A DNA stretch of 64,000 nt from SZUA-442 sp963792405 (GCA_963792405.1 CAWBVU010000006.1:1178001-1242000); one strand, 5' to 3'. Positions 43,696 to 52,653 are shown, numbered from the stretch's first letter. The notes: generated by a model from the sequence alone, not told the origin. Numbers and translations: made by a program.

Positions 43696-44181
43696 TCACG
43701 GCTCCGGGCACACCGGCGGGCCGATCGGAGAGGTCTCGAGGGAGGTGCAGGACGCTGTTGCTGTCGCCGTCCCACCATCGGCATCGATCCGGTAGGAGAC
43801 CATGGTGATCGCCTCGGGACCCTCGACGCGGATCAGCCAACCCTCCATTCCACCGGTGTGGTCGCGGCCCGTGAACGCCTGCTGGGAGGGGCTGCCCCGG
43901 TCGGCTGCGTCGAGGATGCAGGCGGCGGCATCGGGCGTGAAGATCGTGGTCGTCGGCCATCCGCTGGTCAGGACGACCGTCCCGCAGTCGACGTAGCCGT
44001 CCGGCATCGCCCGCATCGTCTCGTCGGCGGTGAGCGCGGCGTCCGACGGCGTGCCGTCTCCCGCCGTCGCTGCCGAGCCTTCGCCTGGCTCGGTCACCCC
44101 CGAGTCGTCGGACGTCGAGCATGCGCCCATCACGATGGCGACGATCATGACGACCGCCAAGGTCGATCGAACGGCGCGCAT
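43696..44181 (-). CDS. secreted lipoprotein, unknown function
   Basis: 161 residues. The lipoprotein signal has lipobox VMGAC (Cys near 22), then a Ser/Asp/Gly-rich linker and a small domain with four Cys that could pair. No family is recognised. The ATG at 44181 is chosen because it places the signal peptide at the N-terminus. It is downstream of the P-loop protein gene on the same strand with a 130-base gap; a functional link is not evident. Confidence 0.75.
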   Translation of the reverse strand: MRAVRSTLAVVMIVAIVMGACSTSDDSGVTEPGEGSAATAGDGTPSDAALTADETMRAMPDGYVDCGTVVLTSGWPTTTIFTPDAAACILDAADRGSPSQQAFTGRDHTGGMEGWLIRVEGPEAITMVSYRIDADGGTATATASCTSLETSPIGPPVCPEP

Positions 44182-44313
44182 GGGGCTGGGTCCCTCCGTC
44201 GGCTCGACGTCCCTGGCCGAACGAATGATGGCATGGTGCGGTGCACACCGATCGGGCCGTCTCACCTGACCGATCCGAGTCCCTCGGCGCACCCGGGTTC
44301 GGCGAGGCGAGGA

Positions 44314-44976
44314 TCAGATCTCGAGCTCGAGTTGGGGGGCATCGGGCTTCGGCTGCGCCACGGTTCGCACGCGGCGTCTCGGGACACCGTCCGCGTACAG
44401 CGGCTCCCCGACCAGGCCGGCGAGTCGCTCCGCAAGGGGCCACCAGTCGTAGCGGTCGTCGATGCTCGAGGCGTCCTCGACCACGAGGCGCCGATCTTCG
44501 ACGAGATCGGGGAGCCGATCGTCGAGGATCGTCTCGATGTCGGTGCGGAAGACGTCGGACGTGGACCGAACGCCATCATCGCGCAGCTCGATGTCCGGGA
44601 GCAGGCGAACGACCATGTCGTACGTCGAGGACCACCTGCGCACGAGCGGTTCGACCGCGAACGGGTCCTCACCCCCGCACGCACGCAGGTAATACGCGAA
44701 GTTGTCCATGACGCCGCGGTCGAGCACCAGGACGTCTGCGTGCTTGGCGAGCTGGAGCTCCTGGCGGATCTGGGACACCAGCACCCACAGCTGGGCCTCA
44801 CCCGTCGCGCCCTCGTTGATCCCGAGGGGGTTGTCCCGCACGACCTCCCTGCCGTGCTCGACCGACCGTCCCGCGCGCTGCATCACGTTGGCGAAGGCAT
44901 GCACGGCGGTGGTCTTGCGGATGCCGTGGGAGCCGACGAAGGCCACCTTCGCCGTCGTCGTCCACGCTCGGCTCAC
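44314..44976 (-). CDS. P-loop NTPase with variant Walker A (AAA_28/dNK-like)
   Basis: 220 residues. The N-terminal phosphate-binding loop reads GSHGIRKTT (15-23): the Gly normally before the Lys is Arg20. LVLDRGVMDNFAYYLRACG and VVRLLPDIELRDDGVRS resemble nucleotide-kinase-like NTPases (thymidylate kinase/AAA_28 type). The C-terminus is charged and may be flexible. It lies between clpX and a lipoprotein gene, on the same strand as clpX. The activity is uncertain: the altered loop may change or abolish NTP hydrolysis. Confidence 0.75.
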   Translation of the reverse strand: MSRAWTTTAKVAFVGSHGIRKTTAVHAFANVMQRAGRSVEHGREVVRDNPLGINEGATGEAQLWVLVSQIRQELQLAKHADVLVLDRGVMDNFAYYLRACGGEDPFAVEPLVRRWSSTYDMVVRLLPDIELRDDGVRSTSDVFRTDIETILDDRLPDLVEDRRLVVEDASSIDDRYDWWPLAERLAGLVGEPLYADGVPRRRVRTVAQPKPDAPQLELEI

Positions 44977-45006
44977 CTCATCCTCCTCGGAGCTCCGCGG
45001 GACGCG

Positions 45007-46281
45007 TCAGGCGGAGCGTTCCTCGGGGAGCTCGGTGGTGGCGAGGTCCTGGATCGGTACGAGGGTCGGGTTGACGCGCTCTCGTACCACACTGCCGTCG
45101 ATCACGACGCGGGCGACGTCGGTGCGCGACGGGAGCTCGTACATCGTGTCGAGGAGCACTTCCTCCATGATGGCCCTCAGCCCCCTGGCGCCCGTGCCCC
45201 GCTTCATCGCCTGCTCGGCGATCGCCTCGAGGGCGTCCTCGGTGATGATCAGCTCGACGCCGTCCATCTCGAAGAACTTCGCGTACTGCTTGACGATCGC
45301 GTTCTTCGGCTCGGTGAGCACCTTGACCAGGGACTCCTTGTCGAGATCCGCCACGGTGGTCATGACGGGGAGGCGGCCGATGAACTCGGGGATCAGCCCG
45401 TAGCCGATGAGGTCCTCCGGCATCACCTGGTCGATGATCTCCGAGATCCTGGCGGTCGACTTCGCCTTCACATCGGCACCGAACCCGACCGACTTGCCGC
45501 CGACGCGCTTGCCGATGACCTCCTCGAGGCCCGCGAACGCACCACCGCAGATGAACAGCATGTTGGTCGTGTCGACCTGGATGAGTTCCTGGTGGGGATG
45601 CTTCCGGCCACCCTGTGGCGGTACGGATGCGACGGAGCCCTCGAGGATCTTCAGGAGTGCCTGCTGGACACCCTCACCGGACACGTCCCTCGTGATCGAG
45701 GGGTTCTCGGACTTGCGGGCGATCTTGTCGATCTCGTCGATGTAGATGATGCCCTGTTCGGCCCGCTTGGTGTCGAAGTCGGCGGCCTGGATGATCTTGA
45801 GGAGGATGTTCTCCACGTCCTCGCCCACGTACCCCGCCTCCGTCAGCGCCGTGGCGTCGGCGATCGCGAAGGGCACGTTGAGCAGCCGCGCGAGGGTCTG
45901 GGCCATGAGGGTCTTCCCGGATCCGGTCGGGCCGATCATGAGGATGTTCGACTTCTGGAGCTCGACCTCTTCGCTGGTCGAACGGAGACCCGCTCGGACC
46001 CGCTTGTAGTGGTTGTAGACGGCGACCGAGAGCACCTTCTTCGCCTGGGACTGGCCAACGACGTACTCGTCGAGGAACCCGTAGATCTCATGCGGCTTGG
46101 GGAGCTCGGCGAAGCTGACCTCCTCGGTGCCCGAGAGCTCCTCCTCGATGATCTCGTTGCACAGCTCGATGCACTCGTCGCAGATGTACACGCCGGGCCC
46201 CGCGATCAGCTTCTTGACCTGCTTCTGGGACTTGCCACAGAAGCTGCATTTCAGGAGTTCGGACCCTTCGTACTTCGCCAC
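45007..46281 (-). CDS. clpX: ATP-dependent Clp protease ATP-binding subunit ClpX
   Basis: 424-residue unfoldase. The N-terminal zinc domain has C12, C15, C34 and C37; Walker A is GPTGSGKT (117-124), Walker B IIYIDEIDKI, and the pore and sensor motifs are complete (GYVGEDVE, RGTGARGLRAI). It binds and unfolds tagged substrates and feeds them to ClpP. The operon order is tig, clpP, clpX, as in many bacteria. Confidence 0.98.
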   Translation of the reverse strand: MAKYEGSELLKCSFCGKSQKQVKKLIAGPGVYICDECIELCNEIIEEELSGTEEVSFAELPKPHEIYGFLDEYVVGQSQAKKVLSVAVYNHYKRVRAGLRSTSEEVELQKSNILMIGPTGSGKTLMAQTLARLLNVPFAIADATALTEAGYVGEDVENILLKIIQAADFDTKRAEQGIIYIDEIDKIARKSENPSITRDVSGEGVQQALLKILEGSVASVPPQGGRKHPHQELIQVDTTNMLFICGGAFAGLEEVIGKRVGGKSVGFGADVKAKSTARISEIIDQVMPEDLIGYGLIPEFIGRLPVMTTVADLDKESLVKVLTEPKNAIVKQYAKFFEMDGVELIITEDALEAIAEQAMKRGTGARGLRAIMEEVLLDTMYELPSRTDVARVVIDGSVVRERVNPTLVPIQDLATTELPEERSA

Positions 46282-46291
46282 GTGCGATCTC

Positions 46292-46903
46292 CTAGCTGGT
46301 CGAGACGGCCTCGAGGGCCCTGCCCGTGAGGATCGAGTCCACTACACCGTACTCGATGGCTTCCTCGGGACCGAGCCAGAAGTCTCGCTCGGTGTCCACC
46401 TGCACCACCTCGAGCGCCTTGCCGGTGTGGAGCGCGAGGATGTCGTTGATGTCCTCTCGGGTCTTCAGGATCTCGCGGGCGTGGATCTCGATGTCGGTGG
46501 CCTGGCCTCCGAGGCCCGACACATGCGGCTGATGGATCATGATCCTGCTGTGGGGAAGGGCGAACCGCTTCCCCTTCGCACCCGCGGCGAGGAGCACCGC
46601 GGCGGCGGACGCAGCGAGCCCCATGCAGTACGTGGCGACCGCAGGCTTGATGAACTGCATCGTGTCGTAGATGGCCATCAACGCATAGGTGGAGCCACCC
46701 GGTGAGTTGATGTAGAGGTTGATGTCCTTGTCGGGATCCTCACCCTCGAGATGGAGCAGTTGGGCCATGACGATGTTGGCCACCCCGTCGTCGATCGGCG
46801 TGCCGAGGAAGATGATGCGGTCCTTCAGCAGGCGGCTGTAGATGTCGAAGGCGCGCTCGCCCCTCGGTGTGTTCTCAACGACGGTGGGGACCAGGTAGCT
46901 CAT
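46292..46903 (-). CDS. clpP: ATP-dependent Clp protease proteolytic subunit
   Basis: 203-residue serine protease subunit. The catalytic Ser is S99 (GLAASAAAVLL), the His is H124 (MIHQP), and the Asp lies in DTERD. The ATG at 46903 follows GGAGGAG; an in-frame GTG at 46909 overlaps the tig stop (GTGA) but lies too close to that box. Many actinobacteria have two clpP genes in tandem, but only one is here. Confidence 0.97.
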   Translation of the reverse strand: MSYLVPTVVENTPRGERAFDIYSRLLKDRIIFLGTPIDDGVANIVMAQLLHLEGEDPDKDINLYINSPGGSTYALMAIYDTMQFIKPAVATYCMGLAASAAAVLLAAGAKGKRFALPHSRIMIHQPHVSGLGGQATDIEIHAREILKTREDINDILALHTGKALEVVQVDTERDFWLGPEEAIEYGVVDSILTGRALEAVSTS

Positions 46904-46905
46904 GT

Positions 46906-48330
46906 TCACTCCTCCGATTCGTCATCGGTCACGTCGGCATCCGACTGGACCTCGGAATCTGCTGCGACCTCTTCGATCTCGGCTTGTTCCTCGATGTTCC
47001 CGCCGACCTCCACGGGAGTGAGGTCGACCACGTCCCCCTCTGCATCCACCGGGGTGGCTGCATCCACCAAACTGAGGAGGGCCCGCTCGCGGAGGATATC
47101 ACCGGTGAGGGACTCAACCTGACCACTGACCTTCCATGCCTCCACGAGCTCGGCCGCGTCGACCTGTTGGCCCTGGAGGAGGCTCTCGACGTGGGAGACG
47201 AGATCCGCGTCGGTGACCTCCCAGTTCTCGATGGCGGCGATGGACTCGAGGAGGATGCGGGTCGACAGTGCATGGTCCGCCTGGTCGCGCATCGCGGCAA
47301 CGAAGCCATCCTCGGTCTGGCCCGTGATGCGCAGGTAGTCCTGGATGCTGATGTCGTCCTGCTGGAGACGTCCGATCAGGTTCCTCACCCGCGCCTCGAC
47401 CTCGGCTTCGACGAGGGCCTTCGGCACCTCGAAGTCGACCTCGTTGAGGGCGTACTGCACCGCCTTGTCCCGCATGATCGACCGCTGGGTGTGGACCTTG
47501 TAGGCGAGCATGTTGGTCCGGATCGCCTCGGTGAGTTCCTCGACCGTGGAGAACTCCGTCGCCTCCTCGACCATGTCGTCGGTCAACTCGGGCAGGACCT
47601 TCGTCCTGGCCTCCTTGACCACCACGGTGAGGACGACCTCCTCGCCGCCCTTGTCCGAGAACCCCTCGGGCAGCGTCACCGTGCCCTCGACCTCCGACCC
47701 GACAGCCGCGCCCGCAAGCATGGTGTCGAGACCGGGGATGAACGACTCGGTGCCGACCTCGTACATGAGGTCCTTCGCCGTGGCGGTCCCGATCACCTCG
47801 TCGCCCTGGCGCGCAGAGATGTCGATCAACGCGAAGTCGCCGTCGTCGAGGTCACCGTCGTGATCCGAGAGTTCGGCGAACTGGTTGCGGAGGGCGTCGA
47901 GCTGGTCGGCGATCTCGTCGTCGGTCACCTCGGGACGCTCGACTTCGATCTCGATCGTGCCCCAGTCGGGGAGCGACTCCAGGACCGGCCACAAGGTGAC
48001 GAGCACGTCGATCTCGATCGTCCCGTCGTCGCTCTGGTCGCGAACCGCCGACACGCTCGGCACCGTCACGGGGTCGAGGCCTGCCTCGTCGATGGCCGCG
48101 GGGACGACCGACTGGATAGCCTCCTCGATGGCCTCGGACCGCACGTAGTCGGCGCCCGCCATACGCTCGACCACGGCCAGGGGCGCCTTGCCCGGTCGGA
48201 AGCCCTTGATCTTCATGCCCTTCGAGATCTTCTTCGCTGCCCGCTCCTTGGCCTCCGCGAGTTCGCTGTTGTCGATCCGAACGGTGAGTATCCGCTCGAA
48301 CCGTCCCGATTCGTTGACCTCGGTCTGCAC
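46906..48330 (-). CDS. tig: trigger factor
   Basis: 474-residue ribosome-associated chaperone. The N-terminal ribosome-binding domain carries GFRPGKAP (the GFRxGKxP signature), a central FKBP-type peptidyl-prolyl isomerase domain spans about 150-245, and the helical C-terminal arms end in a very acidic tail. The GTG at 48330 follows GAGGAG; the frame extends upstream into tRNA-His but only as shadow. It begins the tig-clpP-clpX operon. Confidence 0.97.
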   Translation of the reverse strand: MQTEVNESGRFERILTVRIDNSELAEAKERAAKKISKGMKIKGFRPGKAPLAVVERMAGADYVRSEAIEEAIQSVVPAAIDEAGLDPVTVPSVSAVRDQSDDGTIEIDVLVTLWPVLESLPDWGTIEIEVERPEVTDDEIADQLDALRNQFAELSDHDGDLDDGDFALIDISARQGDEVIGTATAKDLMYEVGTESFIPGLDTMLAGAAVGSEVEGTVTLPEGFSDKGGEEVVLTVVVKEARTKVLPELTDDMVEEATEFSTVEELTEAIRTNMLAYKVHTQRSIMRDKAVQYALNEVDFEVPKALVEAEVEARVRNLIGRLQQDDISIQDYLRITGQTEDGFVAAMRDQADHALSTRILLESIAAIENWEVTDADLVSHVESLLQGQQVDAAELVEAWKVSGQVESLTGDILRERALLSLVDAATPVDAEGDVVDLTPVEVGGNIEEQAEIEEVAADSEVQSDADVTDDESEE

Positions 48331-48401
48331 GATGTCTCCTCGATTCCTCTGTACTCGACGCGCATCCTCCACCCGGGACGGGTGGAGGACGGGCACGTTG
48401 G

Positions 48402-48477
48402 GGTGGCCGACGGGATTCGAACCCGCGACCTCCTGGACCACAACCAGGCGCTCTCACCGAGCTGAGCTACGGCCACC
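48402..48477 (-). tRNA. tRNA-His(GTG)
   Basis: The anticodon loop TTGTGGT gives GTG. The extra 5' G(-1) opposite C73, the identity mark of tRNA-His, is present (G-GTGGCCG pairing CGGCCAC-C). The T loop is TTCGAAT. It lies just upstream of tig on the same strand. Confidence 0.95.
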
Positions 48478-48616
48478 AAGGTCACCGGCGGACCGGTGGA
48501 CCCGAGGCATCGGACCGGTCGCGACCGGTGGGCGCGTGCACCCACGGTGGCCACGTCGAGATCCCTCGGGAAGCCTGAAGCCTAGTGGAGCGATGGCCTC
48601 ACTGATCGTGACGCGG

Positions 48617-48643
48617 CGGGGCTCCTCGGCCGTGAGAGCCCCG
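48617..48643. terminator. hairpin upstream of the 48687 gene
   Basis: CGGGGCTC/GAGCCCCG, an 8-bp stem with an 11-base loop. It may terminate minus-strand or plus-strand transcripts; there is no U-tract. Confidence 0.4.
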
Positions 48644-48686
48644 ATCGCGGGTACGGTGGGGAGAGCACACCACAGGAGGCGCATCC

Positions 48687-49034
48687 ATGGCCATGTCCGA
48701 CCGCATCCACATCGCCGAAGCCCAGATCAGCGACCTCCAGCGGACACTCGGCATCGTCGAGTCCACCCTCGAGAAGGCGGACCAGGTCGTCGTCGCCAGT
48801 GAGAAGGCAGGCCGGGGCATCGCTCGGGTCCTGAAGGTCCTCCTGCTCGTCGGCATCGTCGTCGGCGTGGCGTTCGCCGTGAAGACGATCCTGTCGCGAC
48901 GGACCGACAGTGTCACGTTCGTCGCTGCCGAAGAGGTCGATGCGAATGGTGACGTCGAGGCGGTCGTGGCCGTTGTCGACGATGCAGTTGCGGCGGCGGC
49001 GACGGCACTCGAAGCGGTCGCGGACGACACCTGA
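48687..49034 (+). CDS. single-pass membrane protein with N-terminal coiled coil
   Basis: 115 residues: an amphipathic, coiled-coil-like N-terminus (about 5-45), one transmembrane helix (about 48-68) and an acidic, Ala/Val-rich tail. No family is recognised; the layout resembles small cytoplasmic-membrane scaffold proteins. CAGGAGG precedes the ATG and TACGGT (48652-48657) is a plausible -10 box. Monocistronic. Confidence 0.7.
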   Translation: MAMSDRIHIAEAQISDLQRTLGIVESTLEKADQVVVASEKAGRGIARVLKVLLLVGIVVGVAFAVKTILSRRTDSVTFVAAEEVDANGDVEAVVAVVDDAVAAAATALEAVADDT

Positions 49035-49328
49035 GGGCTGCGGCGTGTCGTCGTCGGAATGACTGGTGCGGCTGCGCATCGGACCTTCGTACCGAATGGC
49101 GGACCCGACGGCGCATCGATGACGCCCTCCCCGCGTCGGTGCACGATGTCATCGCGATCAGCGATCGGACGATCCCTCGAGAGGCCGTAGCAGCGCTCCT
49201 GGCGGCGTCACCTCCCTGCGCGGGCGGGCGGGTGCGACCGTCGTCGGCTGCAGGAGTGCACCCAACCATGACCGCCGTGCGCCCCCGCCCGACCGGCGGA
49301 GCGTCACGGAACCGACCGGCGACCACCC
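49035..49328. other. gene-free interval
   Basis: No reading frame with coding character, RNA gene or repeat could be supported in these 294 bases; short frames on both strands lack start signals. Confidence 0.4.
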
Positions 49329-49562
49329 CTAGCGGAACCGCGTGCTGCCGAAGACACCCCAATTGCGGTCCTCGGTCCGCTTTGCCGCGGGTACCCGCGT
49401 CGCCCACCACATGACCAGGGCGAACCAGACCACTCCGATGCCGAGGGCGAGCCAGCCGACGGCGAGCCCCTCGACGCCGACGGCCACGAGCACTGCGCCG
49501 GCGATGCCGATCACAGGGATCAAGCTCACGAGTCCGATTCCCATCCGTACTGCCCGACTCAC
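49329..49562 (-). CDS. small membrane protein
   Basis: 77 residues with two transmembrane helices (about 7-29 and 33-53) and a basic C-terminal tail (AKRTEDRNWGVFGSTRFR). A GAAGGGAG box lies upstream of the GTG start. No family is recognised. It is a single gene with no obvious partner. Confidence 0.6.
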   Translation of the reverse strand: MSRAVRMGIGLVSLIPVIGIAGAVLVAVGVEGLAVGWLALGIGVVWFALVMWWATRVPAAKRTEDRNWGVFGSTRFR

Positions 49563-49893
49563 GATTGTCTCCCTTCGACCCTTCCCCGCACCCTACCCGC
49601 ATCGAACGCGCCAGCGAACGATTCGCGTCCGGACCGGTTTCATGTGACCTGGGTCGAGGGCGGCGCACCAGCTCCGGACACAGCTGCGTTGGTGTGGCTG
49701 GTTCACGCCGACCACCCCCTCGCCTCTCCGGACAGCCCACGGGGCAGTCCGATCACCATCGGGGGCCGAGGAGGCGACGCGCACCGCAGGCCGATCAGAA
49801 CCAGTCCCGACGTGGCCGTTCCCGGACGCCGGGTCTTGCCGTGGGACGTCGGATCGGCGGTCGCCCGCCAATCCCTCACTGCTCGGTATCCGT
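49563..49893. other. gene-free interval before the tRNA-Arg/tRNA-Gly pair
   Basis: 331 bases downstream of the two minus-strand tRNAs, with no supported gene. Short frames here read through the tRNA sequence and are not coding. Confidence 0.4.
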
Positions 49894-49970
49894 TGGCGCC
49901 CCCGGAAGGACTCGAACCCTCAACCTACGGATTAGAAGTCCGTCGCTCTATCCCGTTGAGCTACGGGGGC
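49894..49970 (-). tRNA. tRNA-Arg(TCT)
   Basis: Acceptor GCCCCCG/CGGGGGC with G73 and an encoded CCA. The anticodon loop CTTCTAA gives TCT, which reads AGA/AGG. Confidence 0.94.
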
Positions 49971-49999
49971 ACGTCCGACGAGGCCTGGCCCGTCGGTCG

Positions 50000-50070
50000 A
50001 GCGGGTGAAGGGAATCGAACCCTCATGACCAGCTTGGAAGGCTGGGGCTCTGCCATTGAGCTACACCCGC
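50000..50070 (-). tRNA. tRNA-Gly(TCC)
   Basis: Acceptor GCGGGTG/CACCCGC. The anticodon loop CTTCCAA gives TCC; the discriminator is T and CCA is not encoded. Upstream of tRNA-Arg on the same strand, so the two are probably co-transcribed. Confidence 0.94.
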
Positions 50071-50101
50071 AACGGTCCTGCAGGTTACCCGGCTCCGCCG
50101 T

Positions 50102-50761
50102 TCACTCGTGGTGTCGGTGGGCGGCTGTCCCATCGAGCGCCTGGTCGAGGACGGCAACCCAGGGGTGTGCGGCGTCGAGTCGTGCGAGCGCGTCACGCAG
50201 CCATGTCGTCTGGTCCCGCTCCATGCGGTGGAGACATCGTGTGAGGTCGACGTCGTCCTTGGGGCGTGCCCTCTTCGCCTTGTACAGCAGCTGCACCTCC
50301 GGGGTGCAGAACGGCACGCCTCCGTTCGTCGTCCGGATGAGGCGATCGCCCGGCATCGTGATGGAAGGGTCCCTGCGGAACCGCCACTCGTCGATGTCGC
50401 CGGCCGCAAGCAGCACCTCGACGGCCCATGGGGCGCCCATGTGGGGGCGGGCCCAGACGGCGAAGGCGTCGGAGTGGATCGGATCGCCCTCGATCCATGG
50501 TGTGAGGCCCCCGTCCCGCACGGTGTGGAGGTCCCAGCCGACGAAGACATCGAACAGGACGTCACGGTCGTCCCTGAACATCTCGAGGTCGATGTCGTCG
50601 TGGTGACGCGTCTGCCACCCGAGGAACAGGTCGATGGCGACGCCACCTGCGATCCACCAGGGGGCGTCGACGGAGGCGAAGCGTGCGACGATCTCGTCGA
50701 TCGTGAGGGGATCCCACGGTTCGTGCCCCGTGAGCCTCTCGATGCGTCGCGTGTGCTCCAT
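50102..50761 (-). CDS. nucleotidyltransferase-fold protein (aminoglycoside adenylyltransferase-like)
   Basis: 219 residues. WWIAGGVAIDLFLGWQTRHHDDIDLEMF contains the GG...(12+)DxD signature of the NTase fold, followed by a helical C-terminal half with the conserved CTPEVQLLYKAKR stretch. Relatives include ANT(2'')-type aminoglycoside adenylyltransferases and uncharacterised domestic NTases. Resistance cannot be claimed from this sequence alone. It is divergent from the methyltransferase gene across about 40 bases. Confidence 0.8.
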   Translation of the reverse strand: MEHTRRIERLTGHEPWDPLTIDEIVARFASVDAPWWIAGGVAIDLFLGWQTRHHDDIDLEMFRDDRDVLFDVFVGWDLHTVRDGGLTPWIEGDPIHSDAFAVWARPHMGAPWAVEVLLAAGDIDEWRFRRDPSITMPGDRLIRTTNGGVPFCTPEVQLLYKAKRARPKDDVDLTRCLHRMERDQTTWLRDALARLDAAHPWVAVLDQALDGTAAHRHHE

Positions 50762-50790
50762 CGCAACGATTCTCCCACCTCCGAGGCTCG

Positions 50791-50796
50791 TACCAT
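50791..50796 (+). promoter_or_regulatory. -10 box TACCAT, leaderless type
   Basis: It ends six bases before the methyltransferase ATG at 50803. Confidence 0.5.
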
Positions 50797-50802
50797 GGGC
50801 GC

Positions 50803-51387
50803 ATGGACACCTCGATGTGGGATGAGCGATATGCGGCCTCGGATCTGGTGTGGTCCGCGGAACCCAACCTCTTCCTCCCGCCCCTGGTGGAAGGCGTGGA
50901 ACCGGGAACGGCGCTGGACATCGCCTGCGGCGAGGGCCGCAACGCCATCTGGCTCGCCCGCCGCGGGTGGGAGGTGACCGCCGTCGACTTCTCGGCAGTC
51001 GGCATCGACAAGGCCCGGCGCCTCGGCCGGGACGTCGACGTGGACTGGGTCGTGGCCGACGTCACCGAGTACGACCCCGACCGGCACTTCGACCTCGTGC
51101 TGGTGTTCTACCTCCACCTCCCGGAGGCGCAGATGGCGGAGGTCTTCGACAGGGCCGTCGCCGCGATACGCCCGGGTGGCACATTCTTCGGTGTGGGCCA
51201 TGCGCTCCGGAACCTCACCGACGGGTACGGTGGCCCGCCGGCGCCCGACCTGCTCTGGTCCGTGGACCGCATCGCAGCGCTGGTGGAGGGCCTGGAGGTG
51301 CTCGAGTTGGGCGAGCGGGACCGGTTCGTCGCCTCCGCCGACGCGACCGCCATCGACCTCGCGGTCCACGCCGTCAAACCCACCTGA
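50803..51387 (+). CDS. class I SAM-dependent methyltransferase
   Basis: 194 residues with a Rossmann-type methyltransferase core. Motif I is ALDIACGEGRNAIWLA (about 37-52), the motif II Asp is in VTAVDFS, and a LVLVFYLHL strand lies near motif IV. The fold resembles the TehB-like/thiopurine group of small methyltransferases. The substrate is unknown. A TACCAT -10 box six bases before the ATG indicates a leaderless message. An interspersed repeat (copy 1) follows its stop codon. Confidence 0.85.
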   Translation: MDTSMWDERYAASDLVWSAEPNLFLPPLVEGVEPGTALDIACGEGRNAIWLARRGWEVTAVDFSAVGIDKARRLGRDVDVDWVVADVTEYDPDRHFDLVLVFYLHLPEAQMAEVFDRAVAAIRPGGTFFGVGHALRNLTDGYGGPPAPDLLWSVDRIAALVEGLEVLELGERDRFVASADATAIDLAVHAVKPT

Positions 51388-51402
51388 CCGACCCTTCGGT
51401 TT

Positions 51403-51454
51403 CGTACCCTGGGTTGCTGTCCACACTTCTGGTGGGCTGGGGCCCACAGAAGGC
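51403..51454 (+). repeat. interspersed repeat R, copy 1
   Basis: About 52 bases beginning CGTACCCTGGGTTGCTGTCC and ending in an imperfect hairpin (CTTCTG.TGGGC with GCCCACAGAAG). It includes a TACCCT -10-like hexamer. It matches copies 2 and 3, which flank the DUF559 gene. Confidence 0.8.
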
Positions 51455-51476
51455 GGGGATCGGGGCCGGAAACGAC

Positions 51477-51506
51477 GATGACCTCCGCCCGTCAGCGGAG
51501 GTCATC
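51477..51506. terminator. hairpin next to tRNA-Pro
   Basis: 12-bp perfect stem (GATGACCTCCGC with its complement) and a six-base loop, just beyond the 3' end of the minus-strand tRNA-Pro gene. Confidence 0.7.
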
Positions 51507-51511
51507 GGTCG

Positions 51512-51585
51512 TCGGGCTGGTCAGATTTGAACTGACGACCCCCTGCTCCCAAAGCAGGTGCGCTGCCAAACTGCGCTACAGCCCG
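51512..51585 (-). tRNA. tRNA-Pro(TGG)
   Basis: Acceptor CGGGCTG/CAGCCCG; the anticodon loop TTTGGGA gives TGG; A73; CCA not encoded. Confidence 0.94.
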
Positions 51586-51649
51586 TTCACTGGGGACGAT
51601 ACCCCTCCCCCACCCCGACCGACCACGCCGGGGCGACATCGACCGATCG

Positions 51650-51698
51650 CGTACCCTGGGTTGCTGTCCACCGAATCGTGCAGCTCAGCCCACAGAAC
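51650..51698 (+). repeat. interspersed repeat R, copy 2
   Basis: Shares CGTACCCTGGGTTGCTGTCC with copy 1 and the CAGCCCACAGAA end. It overlaps the last codons of the DUF559 gene, and together with copy 3 it forms an inverted pair around that gene. Confidence 0.8.
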
Positions 51699-52602
51699 GT
51701 GCAGGATCACTGCCAAGGAGCGCATCGACCGTCGTGACGATCACATCGGGGCGGTGCTCGACATCATCCCAGGTGAACCTCACCACACGCCATCCGTGCA
51801 GGATCGCCAGGCGGTCGCGACGCCGATCCTTGTCGAATGACTCCCGGGTCGCGTGCCACCGGTGTGAGTCCCACTCTATGGCGAGCCGATGCTCAGGAAA
51901 GGCGACGTCGAAGCGCCGACCCGGTTCCCATGGGATCGGAAACTCGGTCTCGAATCGTGGGAGCCCGGCCTGACGCAGGATCCGATTGGCACGGGCCTCG
52001 AGTACCGACACGCCTGCCGATGCGATACCCCTCTCATCGAGCACCTTGCGCAGGGACGTGACACCCGGCTTCCCTTTTCGGGCGACGTCGACGAAGACCG
52101 ATCTGATCCCCTCATAGGAAGCCTTTCGCGATGCGAGGGCAGCATCGACGACGAAACCGAGCTGCGACACGCTGATCATCGCCGCGAGGTCAACGATGGT
52201 GCGTTCCGGCGTCGTGACGCGGAACCCGTGAACCTCCGAGGTGTGACGAACGAGGAGATCCCTGGACCGGACCACGACGACGCCGGGGAACGAGTGCGTC
52301 GTGCTCGCATGCACGGTGACGGTGGGAGTGGCCGTGTCGACGTGATCCAGGTGCGTCAACGCCGCTGCGGTGAAGTGCGACAAGGTCGCGTTCGGAAGGA
52401 CCGAGGCGGCCGCTCGCGCCCGATCGATCGGATCGTCCATCGCGAAGATCCGATACCGACCTGAGGCGATCCGTGACCATCCCCCCCTTCGGAGGCGTGC
52501 GGCGATCTGGCGATCGGAAAAGCCGAGATCGATCGCTTGGGATCGACGGATCACGCCGCCTTGCTCCACGGCGATCCTCAGGAGGAGTGACTCGGAGTGC
52601 AT
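51685..52602 (-). CDS. AbiEi-like N-terminal / DUF559 (Vsr-like) C-terminal protein
   Basis: 305 residues. The N-terminal part is a winged-helix AbiEi-antitoxin-like segment (GGVIRRSQAIDLGFSDRQIA, then RRGGWSRIASGRYRIF). The C-terminal DUF559 domain has the VSR/PD-(D/E)XK-like signature, with EFPIPWEPGRRFDVAFPE, AIEWDSHRWHAT and a basic helix DKDRRRDRLAI. In actinobacteria these proteins are common solitary genes of unknown function; no AbiEii-type toxin gene lies beside it. The ATG at 52602 is chosen by the domain start. The gene is enclosed almost exactly by inverted copies of repeat R. Confidence 0.82.
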   Translation of the reverse strand: MHSESLLLRIAVEQGGVIRRSQAIDLGFSDRQIAARLRRGGWSRIASGRYRIFAMDDPIDRARAAASVLPNATLSHFTAAALTHLDHVDTATPTVTVHASTTHSFPGVVVVRSRDLLVRHTSEVHGFRVTTPERTIVDLAAMISVSQLGFVVDAALASRKASYEGIRSVFVDVARKGKPGVTSLRKVLDERGIASAGVSVLEARANRILRQAGLPRFETEFPIPWEPGRRFDVAFPEHRLAIEWDSHRWHATRESFDKDRRRDRLAILHGWRVVRFTWDDVEHRPDVIVTTVDALLGSDPARSVG

Positions 52603-52653
52603 GATCACAGCATGCGCGGTGGCTCTGACAGAACTCCGCGATCGCCGGCGGCA

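Noticed and set aside
48331..48441. N-terminal extension of trigger factor
   Set aside because: Upstream in-frame codons run through the tRNA-His gene; the GTG at 48330 has the ribosome binding site.
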